NCBI GenBank assembly: GCA_030626915.1
Contig: DAOUTC010000052.1
Location: 1-8,132, forward strand
Length of the DNA stretch: 8,132 nucleotides
Source: Dehalococcoidia bacterium
Lineage (GTDB): Bacteria > Chloroflexota > Dehalococcoidia > GIF9 > AB-539-J10
Direction of reading: 5' to 3'
The position numbers were made by a program, and so were the translations under genes. A model generated the notes under the pieces. That model was not told where the DNA came from, searched no databases, and worked only from the letters and a program-made list of their open reading frames with translations. Positions 1-5,559 of this stretch are shown here, one piece after another (position 1 is the first letter of the stretch; each line of letters begins with the position of its first letter).

Positions 1-102
1 AAAGAGCCGATTTGAGACAGGGGCAGAGACCTCGCCACAAAAATTAAAGATTGGTTTTGCATTTTGCTTTTTATAGTGCCTTGCGAAAGTAGCTGCACTT
101 TG

Positions 103-202
103 TCATTCTGAGCGTAGCGAAGAATCTCACACCGCTCAGGACAGGCTGCGCGAAGAATCTAGAGACCCTTCCCCTTCACTTCGTTCAGGGTCAGGGTGAC
201 AG
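103..202. repeat. Mosaic of short interspersed repeats downstream of tilS
   Basis: Three repeat pieces lie side by side. At 103-128 is a full unit beginning TCATTCTGAG and ending GAATCTC. At 145-160 is a second, partial right end (GCGCGAAGAATCT). At 161-201 is a unit in the opposite orientation, which on the minus strand starts TGTCACCCTGA and ends AAGGGTCTCT. All share the layout CATTC/CACCC, then GAG, then GAAG, then an inverted-like end. The block begins 18 bp after the tilS stop and could fold in the transcript, but no T-run follows, so I do not call it a terminator. I see no gene or clear signal in positions 1-102. Confidence 0.75.
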
Positions 203-218
203 CCAAACTATACTGCTT

Positions 219-1760
219 TCATAATAGCCTGATAAACTCCAGACGGAGAATTTCCCTGGTAGTCTCAGTAACCTTGACCCTATCATCAATGCGCCAGCCC
301 ACCACCCAAAGGATTTGCCGGGGAGAGCAGACCAGAGGGATATGATCTCTCCAGGAAAGAGGTATCTTAGCATCAACCATAAAGCGTTGCAGCTTTTTAG
401 GCACGTCCATGCCTAAGGGATAAAAACTATCCCCTGGCTGGCGCTGACGCACAAATAGTTCATTTCCTGCTATCCGCAAATCAAATTCAGCAACGAGACT
501 GCTTTGAGATTGCTTCGTCGAGTTCCCTCGCTTCGCTCGGGACAAGCCTTGCAATGACGATAGGGAAAAACTCGCAGTGACAGGAGCGATGCTGGCTATC
601 ACTCGCCATCCAGGCCAAATTGTCTCCCCGGGCACTTTAAGGGGAAATTCACCTTGCAATAGAGGGACATAAGATTGCTTCGCTGCCCCTTGGCTAGACT
701 CAGGACTTTGACTCGCAATGGCAACTTCATCATATTCATTCCAACAAACAATGTTATGAGGCAAAGAAACCCTTTTACCCACCGGCTTACTTAGTAAACC
801 CCTTACTGCTTCAATATGCTTGGCTTCAATATCCCTGGTATTTCCCAAAATCCTGGCCAGCGCCAATTTTATTAACTCTCTTTGCAAAGCTAAGGATAAA
901 ACAGCGGTTTTTTTCTTATCCAGATAAATGACGCCGTCCTCCAATTTGGCCATCTCCTCCCACAATTGAAGAGCTTGCCGCTGTATAAAAGAGACATCGT
1001 CGCTAGCGATTTCAGCCAGGCGAAGTAGAGCTTGGTCCACGTTCGGGTTATATTCTCTAAGCAAAGGCAATAGTTCCAATCGACATCGATTTCTGAAAAA
1101 GGATAAGGAAAGATTAGAAGAATCAATGCGGGGTTCAAGCTGGTGTTCCTGACAATAATTCATCGTTTCCTCTCTGGTAACATCAAGAAGAGGTCTTATG
1201 GCTAGTAGATTGCTTCGCTTTGCTCGCAATGACACAGGAGACGCTCGCAATGACATTCCTTTACTATAGGGTATGGGTGAGCAAGGCTCAAGGCCTCGCA
1301 ATCCAGAAGTTCCCGTGCCTCGCAATATATGCATTAAAATAGTTTCCACCTGGTCATCCCGGGTATGACCTATTGCCACTCGATTAGCGCCAACATCATC
1401 AGCTACTTTAGCCAGAAAATCATACCTCAGTTCCCTGGCAGCCTCTTCAGTAGAGCAAGCTCTCTCAGCTTTATAAGCAGCCACATCTCGTTTACCCACA
1501 GTAACAGGGACATCAAGACGGGCAGCTAAGTCAGCCACATATTTGGCATCCGCTTCAGATTCAGCACCCCGAAGTTGGTGGTTCAGGTGGGCTATATAAA
1601 GCTTTATGTCAAGTTCTGCCTGGCATCCCGCCAGCACATGCAGCAAGCAAACTGAATCAGCACCACCTGATACTGCCACCACTATCGTCTCCCCGGGCGA
1701 AATCAGGTTATGCTGGCGAATAAAATCTTTAACGCTTGACTCCAGTTCAATCATTTTCAT
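219..1760 (-). CDS. tilS: tRNA(Ile)-lysidine synthetase TilS with repeat-derived insertions
   Basis: TilS is an ATP-dependent cytoplasmic enzyme that attaches lysine to C34 of the CAU-anticodon tRNA-Ile, so that it reads AUA codons. The N-terminal PP-loop ATPase domain is clear: SGGADS at residues 31-36, AHLNHQLRG near 57-65, and GHTRDDQVETILMHILRGTG at 131-150, followed by GLRGL and then IRPLLDVTREE at 188-198. RNRCRLELLPLL at 223-234 fits the tRNA-binding region, and FYPLGM...KKLQRF...GWRIDDRVKV at 446-496 is the TilS C-terminal domain. At 513 residues it is long for the family. The excess lies in three stretches (about 166-186, 348-363, 396-418) encoded by interspersed repeats kept in frame. 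Start: ATG at 1760, with another ATG two codons later. No good Shine-Dalgarno is visible because a repeat ends 2 nt before the ATG. It is the last gene of the operon and stops with TGA. Catalytic motifs are intact, so it is probably functional. Confidence 0.95.
   Translation of the reverse strand: MKMIELESSVKDFIRQHNLISPGETIVVAVSGGADSVCLLHVLAGCQAELDIKLYIAHLNHQLRGAESEADAKYVADLAARLDVPVTVGKRDVAAYKAERACSTEEAARELRYDFLAKVADDVGANRVAIGHTRDDQVETILMHILRGTGTSGLRGLEPCSPIPYSKGMSLRASPVSLRAKRSNLLAIRPLLDVTREETMNYCQEHQLEPRIDSSNLSLSFFRNRCRLELLPLLREYNPNVDQALLRLAEIASDDVSFIQRQALQLWEEMAKLEDGVIYLDKKKTAVLSLALQRELIKLALARILGNTRDIEAKHIEAVRGLLSKPVGKRVSLPHNIVCWNEYDEVAIASQSPESSQGAAKQSYVPLLQGEFPLKVPGETIWPGWRVIASIAPVTASFSLSSLQGLSRAKRGNSTKQSQSSLVAEFDLRIAGNELFVRQRQPGDSFYPLGMDVPKKLQRFMVDAKIPLSWRDHIPLVCSPRQILWVVGWRIDDRVKVTETTREILRLEFIRLL
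507..582 (-). repeat. Interspersed repeat inside tilS (copy nearest the 3' end)
   Basis: On the minus strand this reads TCATTG...CGAGCGAAGCGAGG...CGAAGCAATCT (558 to 507), with a second left end, TCACTGCGAG, at 580-571. It encodes roughly TilS residues 395-418, including SRAKRGNSTKQS, in the linker just before the conserved AEFDLRIAGNELFVR stretch. The frame is preserved and no stop is introduced. Confidence 0.8.
672..720 (-). repeat. Interspersed repeat inside tilS (middle copy, degenerate centre)
   Basis: The minus strand begins CATTGCGAGTC and ends GCAGCGAAGCAATCTT. The two ends match the repeat family, while the centre has drifted. It encodes about TilS residues 348-363 (IASQSPESSQGAAKQS), a low-complexity stretch between two conserved parts of the C-terminal half. 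The left end is read in a different frame from the other two copies in this gene. Confidence 0.65.
1207..1255 (-). repeat. Interspersed repeat inside tilS (PP-loop domain copy)
   Basis: A near-canonical unit at 1233-1207 reads TCATTGCGAGCAAAGCGAAG then CAATCTA on the minus strand, preceded by an extra left end TCATTGCGAGCG at 1254-1243. It encodes about residues 170-186, containing SLRASPVSLRAKRSNLLA. It falls between GLRGLEP and IRPLLDVTREE, two motifs that are normally separated by only a few residues. Confidence 0.85.
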
Positions 1761-1762
1761 AG

Positions 1763-1844
1763 AGATTGCCGAGCTTGAGCGAGGAGTTCTGCTCCGAGTT
1801 TGCTTCGGCTACGCCTCGCAACCGCTGACGCCCCTCGCAATGAC
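1763..1844 (-). repeat. Interspersed repeat abutting the tilS start codon
   Basis: The minus strand starts GTCATTGCGAGG at 1844 and ends GGCAATCT at 1763, with a second internal TTGCGAGG near 1820-1813 and a variant GAAGC core. It fills most of the 106-nt gap between the histidine phosphatase stop and the tilS ATG. The position where a Shine-Dalgarno would sit is therefore made of repeat sequence. Confidence 0.8.
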
Positions 1845-1866
1845 AAGGGAGAATCATAATAACATT

Positions 1867-2466
1867 TTAATAGGAAGTATCGTTAAAAGTCACCAGACGA
1901 GTCCCCCAATCCTTGAACTCAAGGATAGTTATTGAGCCAGGGCTTAATTTGAATTTGGTGAAATATTCTAAAGGTAAATCCAATGCTTTAAGCAGGATAG
2001 CTATGATAACAAAATAATGACTAACTATTACTACTGTTTCAGTCTTATACTCTGTTAGCAAGCGTTCAACAGTGGTCCAGCACCTTTTTTGCAGTTCAGC
2101 CAGGCTTTCACCACCAGGCAATCTTTCTGATACTCCTTTCTGACACCACTGCATTAAAAACTGACCAAAGGATATACTCGATTTAGAAAAAGAAACGCCT
2201 TCCAGTGCGCCAAAGTCAAGCTCCCTGAGTCCATCGTCTATCTCTGCAGGTAACTGGTGCTGACTAGCTATAGCCTTAGCCATAGCCACAGTACGCTTCA
2301 AAGGGCTAGAAACTACTACCGCGATGTTTTCATCCTTTAAGAATAATGCTAACTTATTAACTTGCTTTATTCCCTTATCGCTTAATTCAGTATCGCTGCT
2401 AGTACCTTGAACACGCCCCTCTTTATTCCAACGAGTTTCCCCATGTCTGACTAAAATAAGCTTCAA
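1867..2466 (-). CDS. Histidine phosphatase family protein (phosphoglycerate mutase-like)
   Basis: This is a 199-residue branch-1 histidine phosphatase. LVRHGETRWN at residues 5-14 carries the phospho-accepting His8 and the RHG motif. Arg58 lies in SSPLKRTVAMA, the acidic residue in RELDFGALEG (about 81-90), and the second catalytic His150 in IVSHYF. The family hydrolyses or transfers phosphate on small metabolites such as sugar phosphates, alpha-ribazole phosphate or phosphoglycerate. The substrate cannot be read from the sequence, and nothing nearby points to cobalamin synthesis. The start is TTG at 2466-2464, chosen because AAGGAGG lies 7 nt upstream and MKLILVRHGE fits the family N-terminus exactly. 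It is the fourth of five reading frames in the operon, or third of four if the 26-codon ORF is not real. Confidence 0.92.
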   Translation of the reverse strand: MKLILVRHGETRWNKEGRVQGTSSDTELSDKGIKQVNKLALFLKDENIAVVVSSPLKRTVAMAKAIASQHQLPAEIDDGLRELDFGALEGVSFSKSSISFGQFLMQWCQKGVSERLPGGESLAELQKRCWTTVERLLTEYKTETVVIVSHYFVIIAILLKALDLPLEYFTKFKLSPGSITILEFKDWGTRLVTFNDTSY

Positions 2467-2543
2467 TAAATTGCCTCCTTAACTTGCTTCACTGCCTGCT
2501 CACAGACTTTATTCCGAACCAGACGAAGAGTCAGCGGTCCCAT
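2463..2543 (-). CDS. Possible 26-codon ORF bridging DUF2344 and the phosphatase gene
   Basis: The ATG at 2543 directly follows the TGA of the DUF2344 gene, in the same frame. Translation gives 26 residues (starting MGPLTLRLVRNKVCEQ) and ends with a TGA that overlaps the TTG start of the phosphatase by 4 nt (TTGA). The second half is rich in Lys, Gln and Val and could form an amphipathic helix. Its own Shine-Dalgarno is weak, but the AAGGAGG used by the phosphatase lies inside it. The exact fit suggests a translationally coupled small protein or leader. Alternatives are a UGA-readthrough tail of DUF2344, or chance. I do not recognise the peptide. Confidence 0.35.
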   Translation of the reverse strand: MGPLTLRLVRNKVCEQAVKQVKEAIY

Positions 2544-3212
2544 TCAGGGCAACATTTCTTTCAAAATGAGCTTGGTACGGTGAATAAATTGAGGGCGTTG
2601 TGGAAATCCCAGAGCAGCAATTACTTGTTCCGGCCTACCGCTGCCTTTAGCACCGCAGCGTAATCTCATCCCTAAAACACATATATATTCTTCACCTGGT
2701 TCAGAACGGCAGCCCATGAGCCACAAATCATCTATCAGGGCTCGCAAATCATATAATTTCATTTTATCTTCTCTGAAGTGATGCCAGGGTAACTCCCTGG
2801 TTTGCAGCAAAGAATGAAGTGAAGCCTGTACCTCTTGCTCCGTCTTACTGCTCCCTACCGCCACACGGTACTCAGCAAAGGCAAGACAGGACTGGAGCGA
2901 GGGAATATTCAGCCCTACCTCCCACACATCAAATATATCGAATCCCAGAGGCAACTGGTTCTTCGTCATCATGATAAGAGATTGAGGAGGCATCCAGCAT
3001 CTTAGCCATACATCCATGAGTTCGGCTTCGCTGCTTACCCCCACCGGTAAAGGCGCTGCCACTGAAATTCGTGGGTGGGGAGTAAAACCCTGGGAATAAG
3101 CCAAAGGTACTTTAGCCCTCCTGAAAGCCCTCTCCCAAAACCTCAGCACATCCAGATGAGAAATAAATTTAACTTCCTCCCCACGACCAAAGCTAAGACG
3201 CAGCCGCTGCAT
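2544..3212 (-). CDS. DUF2344 / TIGR03936 radical-SAM-associated protein
   Basis: This 222-residue protein begins with the family signature: VKFISHLDVLRFWERAFRRA at about 14-33, then YSQGFTPHPRISVAAPLPVG at 39-58 and SSEAEL. Members are usually encoded beside, or fused to, a radical SAM protein (TIGR03960-like) and often near rplU/rpmA. Neither is present here. The biochemical role is not established to my knowledge. The ATG at 3212 lies within the preceding gene (20-nt overlap), and AAGGAGG abuts the ATG with no spacer. Initiation may depend on coupling to the upstream gene, or the real start may be a few codons downstream, for example CTG at codon 4. Confidence 0.85.
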   Translation of the reverse strand: MQRLRLSFGRGEEVKFISHLDVLRFWERAFRRAKVPLAYSQGFTPHPRISVAAPLPVGVSSEAELMDVWLRCWMPPQSLIMMTKNQLPLGFDIFDVWEVGLNIPSLQSCLAFAEYRVAVGSSKTEQEVQASLHSLLQTRELPWHHFREDKMKLYDLRALIDDLWLMGCRSEPGEEYICVLGMRLRCGAKGSGRPEQVIAALGFPQRPQFIHRTKLILKEMLP

Positions 3213-4473
3213 CCTCCTTTTCCCTGGTTACCATGACTTTCTCTATCTTCACTCCACGCATCTCGGTTATGACAAATTTCAAATTGCGGTATTTCAATTG
3301 CTCACCCGGTATGGGTATCCTGCCCAGACGGCTAAGAATAAAACCAGCCACAGTCTCGTAATCGCCTGCAGGCAGCCCCAACCCCAATTCTTCATTAGCC
3401 TCTTCCACATGGAATCCACCATCCAGTTGAAAGGCGTTATCGCCTGTTACCACAAAGTCTCTATCTTCTTCACTTAGTTCATGCCTGATATCGCCCACAA
3501 TCTCTTCAGTTAATTGCCTCAAGGTAACCATCCCAGCTATGCCCCCGAACTCATCCACAACGATTACTATGTGATAACCACCGTCTCTCATCTCAGTAAG
3601 AAGTTCTCCCAGATGCTTGGTCTCAGGCACAAAGTGAGCCGGCCGCACCAAATCATCAATGAGCATTTCTTGGTTTGCGGAGTCACTGGTTAACTGCATG
3701 AGCACATCCTTAGCAAACAAGATGCCCACCACATTATCAGTATTATCTTTATACACTGGAAAGCGGCTATAAGGCGTTTGAGCATAAATGGCTAGAAAAT
3801 CGCTTAACTTCGTTCCTTGCTCCACCCAACTAATCTCCGTTCTAGGAATCATTATCTTGTTTACAGGACAGTCAGTAAACTCAAATACCTGGTGCAACAT
3901 CTTCGCCTCATCCTCCTCCACCACTCCTTCATCTTCACCAACGCTTATGGCGGAGCGTATCTCGCCTTCGGTGACCAACTCCTTATCTTCTGCAGACTCA
4001 GACACCATTTTGGTAAATCCTAAACCAATGCGACTCAATGCTAAGACAAAAGGATAAAGACACCACTGTATTACCCTTAGCGGATTAATATAAACTAAAG
4101 ATAGCCGCTGAGCATGCCGCATAGCTATGGATTTGGGAATAACCTCTCCAAAGACCAAAATCAAGGTTGTCACTCCCACGGTGGCTATGATTGGTCCCCA
4201 GGGTAAGCCAAAGGCTGCTACTGCTATGATGGTACCCAGTGTAGCCGCAGCCACATTTACCAGGTTATTACCCAGCAAAACAGTGGCTAAAAGCTTCTCT
4301 GGCTTATCAGCGGCTTTGGCTAGTTGTCTGGCTCCCTTAATTCCACTTTCCACCAAATATCTTATGCGTAGCTTGGGCAGAGAGACAAAAGCTGCCTCAG
4401 CACTGGAAAAGAAAGCTGAAAGTGCCAGACAAATTAGAAAGGCTAATAAAAGCCAACTATCGCCGTCGTCCAA
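3193..4473 (-). CDS. CNNM/CorC-type transporter: DUF21, CBS pair, CorC_HlyC domain
   Basis: This 426-residue inner-membrane protein has the standard layout. Residues about 5-160 form the DUF21 (CNNM) membrane domain, with SAFFSSAEAAF at 19-29, LLGNNLVNVAAA at 66-77 and FGEVIPKSIA at 108-117. A CBS pair (about 200-330) includes VNKIMIPRTEI, PYSRFPVYKD and IVVDEFGGIAGMVT. The C-terminal CorC_HlyC domain (about 340-415) has GGFHVEEANEELGLGLP and YETVAGFIL. The family is linked to Mg2+/Co2+ efflux or Na+-coupled Mg2+ transport, and the CBS pair binds adenine nucleotides; 'hemolysin' is a legacy name. The start is TTG at 4473, preceded by AGGGGGTGG about 7 nt upstream. It is the first gene of the operon, about 80 nt below a good promoter. 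Its last 20 nt overlap the DUF2344 gene. Confidence 0.94.
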   Translation of the reverse strand: MDDGDSWLLLAFLICLALSAFFSSAEAAFVSLPKLRIRYLVESGIKGARQLAKAADKPEKLLATVLLGNNLVNVAAATLGTIIAVAAFGLPWGPIIATVGVTTLILVFGEVIPKSIAMRHAQRLSLVYINPLRVIQWCLYPFVLALSRIGLGFTKMVSESAEDKELVTEGEIRSAISVGEDEGVVEEDEAKMLHQVFEFTDCPVNKIMIPRTEISWVEQGTKLSDFLAIYAQTPYSRFPVYKDNTDNVVGILFAKDVLMQLTSDSANQEMLIDDLVRPAHFVPETKHLGELLTEMRDGGYHIVIVVDEFGGIAGMVTLRQLTEEIVGDIRHELSEEDRDFVVTGDNAFQLDGGFHVEEANEELGLGLPAGDYETVAGFILSRLGRIPIPGEQLKYRNLKFVITEMRGVKIEKVMVTREKEDAAAAS

Positions 4474-4562
4474 TTAAAGCCACCCCCTGACCTCCCCACT
4501 AAACAAACCTACCATATCTTTAACAGTAACCCCTTAAACTAAAACCAGTTCTTATGTAAATT

Positions 4563-4591
4563 ATAATAGCATTGAGCCATAAGTTTGTCAA
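4563..4591 (-). promoter_or_regulatory. Sigma-70-like promoter of the CNNM-DUF2344-phosphatase-tilS operon
   Basis: On the minus strand a perfect -35 TTGACA (4591-4586) is followed by a 17-nt spacer and a -10 TATTAT (4568-4563, 5 of 6 consensus). The predicted transcription start is near 4556, giving a leader of about 80 nt before the TTG at 4473. This is the best promoter match I found in the window. Confidence 0.75.
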
Positions 4592-4611
4592 AACAGTGTA
4601 CTGATTCTTCA

Positions 4612-4766
4612 TAGTGGCGGGGTTTATCCCCGCCTTAGTGGTTAGGGACTTTCATTCTGAGGGAGTGAAGCGACCAAAGAATCTCGCCCAAGGTAAATTC
4701 CGCAAAGGGGAATCGCGGCAATCTCACCTCCCACCTGTCATTGCGAGCCGAAGGCGTGGCAATCTC
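4612..4766. repeat. Repeat cluster between hicA1 and the CNNM gene
   Basis: Three repeat types follow one another. At 4612-4635 is a hairpin unit with 7-bp perfect arms (GGCGGGG at 4616-4622 and CCCCGCC at 4628-4634). At 4652-4685 is a TCATTCTGA...GAATCTC unit, with a stray GGCAATCTCAC end near 4717-4727. At 4738-4766 is a TCATTGCGAG...GGCAATCTC unit. Together with the promoter at 4563-4591 they account for most of the 341-bp gap at 4474-4814. I see no gene there. Confidence 0.85.
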
Positions 4767-4814
4767 TTTAGATAATTTAAGAGCAGGGGGGCTATTACGT
4801 TACTTGAATCCAGT

Positions 4815-5045
4815 CTATTGCCGTAAGGAGAGAAACTCTTCCCGACTCAAGCCAGATTGCTTAATAATAAACTGCACTACCCGGCGAGGAATGTCTCTAT
4901 TACCATGATAAGGAACGGTAACGCGTCTTCGGCTTAGGGGATGATACATTTGGTAATGACTGCCATGAACATGGTCAATATAGTAGCCAGCTCGCTCTAG
5001 AATGTGGATTACTTCGCCAGGTTTAAGAGCTGGCAGCCTCCTCAT
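4815..5045 (-). CDS. hicA: HicA-family toxin (mRNA interferase), pair 1
   Basis: HicA toxins are small dsRBD-fold ribonucleases that cleave mRNA and are held inactive by HicB. This 76-residue protein has the family pattern: LKPGEVIHILERAGY at about 7-21, then HGSHYQMYHP with the catalytic His of the GSH motif (about residue 29), a VTVPYHG strand, and an RRVVQFIIKQSGLSREEFL helix at the end. The length is normal. Its ATG overlaps the hicB stop by 4 nt (ATGA), so translation is coupled and the antitoxin is made first. It ends with TAG. Active-site residues appear intact. Confidence 0.93.
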   Translation of the reverse strand: MRRLPALKPGEVIHILERAGYYIDHVHGSHYQMYHPLSRRRVTVPYHGNRDIPRRVVQFIIKQSGLSREEFLSLRQ

Positions 5046-5269
5046 GCAACGGGAACCTCAACACTCTCGACAGCTCCTTGTTCTGCGCCTGAGGGTACCT
5101 CTTCACCATGCTTTTGCAGGGAAACTATATAACCTTGAATAGCTTCAGCGACTCTAGATAACGTCTGCTCTTTGCTATCACCCCAAGTAACACAGCCAGG
5201 AAGCGCTGGCACCGTTGCCATGAAGCCTCCTTCCTCTAATGGCTCTAAATATACCAGAAACTTTGCCAT
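5042..5269 (-). CDS. hicB: HicB-family antitoxin, pair 1
   Basis: This 75-residue protein has the partial RNase H-like HicB fold: FLVYLEPLEEGGFMATVPAL then PGC at about residue 25, followed by the amphipathic helix SRVAEAIQGYIVSLQKHGEEVP (split here only in naming). It would bind and block the HicA encoded immediately downstream. There is no ribbon-helix-helix or helix-turn-helix extension, so direct DNA binding is uncertain. The start is ATG at 5269 with AGGTGAG about 6 nt upstream. The pair is antitoxin-first, with repeat clusters on both sides. Confidence 0.92.
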   Translation of the reverse strand: MAKFLVYLEPLEEGGFMATVPALPGCVTWGDSKEQTLSRVAEAIQGYIVSLQKHGEEVPSGAEQGAVESVEVPVA

Positions 5270-5285
5270 GTTTTACTCACCTATA

Positions 5286-5317
5286 ATAATAGCAAACTAT
5301 TCCCTACCAAGCAAACT
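5286..5317 (-). promoter_or_regulatory. Possible hicBA promoter with an 8-bp direct repeat
   Basis: On the minus strand, TTGCTT (5314-5309), a 17-nt spacer and TATTAT (5291-5286) form a possible promoter. The -35 is weak and the start would fall very close to the Shine-Dalgarno. The plus-strand octamer AGCAAACT occurs at 5291-5298 and again at 5310-5317, 19 bp apart, overlapping both elements. That would place a binding site on the same face of the helix, so it could be an operator. Confidence 0.35.
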
Positions 5318-5361
5318 TGTGTCTCGTTCATAGTATTAGTGATATGTGAATTCTTTCCCCA

Positions 5362-5506
5362 TCATTGCGAGTCGAAGGCGTGGCAATCTCATTCTGCGTA
5401 ATTCGGATTGCTTCGGCACTGGCGTGTCTCGCAACGACAGTAGGGAGTGTCATTGCGAGCGAAGCGTGGCAATCTCCCTTCGTAGTGGCGGGGTTTATCC
5501 CCGCCT
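5362..5506. repeat. Repeat cluster upstream of hicBA
   Basis: Units at 5362-5390 and 5450-5476 run TCATTGCGAG...GGCAATCTC, and an inverted unit lies between them at 5406-5438. At 5483-5506 is the hairpin unit GTGGCGGGGTTTATCCCCGC, with one flanking base pair set identical to the copy at 4612-4635 over 24 bp. The cluster fills most of the 290-bp gap between the hicB start and the caspase-like gene. No gene is visible here. Confidence 0.85.
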
Positions 5507-5559
5507 GTTACCACGCTCGTTTTTAAAGCCTCAGCGAGTCAAAGCCTTGACAGGTCCTA

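Noticed and set aside
1294..1327. CTCGCAAT words that resemble the repeat ends
   Set aside because: They encode the conserved TilS motifs ILRGTG and GLRGL, so the likeness is explained by codon choice, not insertion.
1606..1935. Plus-strand reading frame of 109 codons
   Set aside because: Antisense to the start of tilS and the end of the phosphatase gene, both well supported, and it runs through a repeat.
3788..4477. Plus-strand open frames opposite the CNNM gene
   Set aside because: Antisense shadows of a clearly conserved membrane protein; Ser/Thr-rich translations with no domain.
4616..4634. GGCGGGG-CCCCGCC hairpin as a terminator
   Set aside because: The stem is strong but no T-run follows on either strand, and it recurs as a repeat at 5487-5505.
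103..5506. CRISPR array
   Set aside because: Repeats are irregularly spaced, in both orientations, lie inside a gene, and no spacers of uniform length or cas genes are present.
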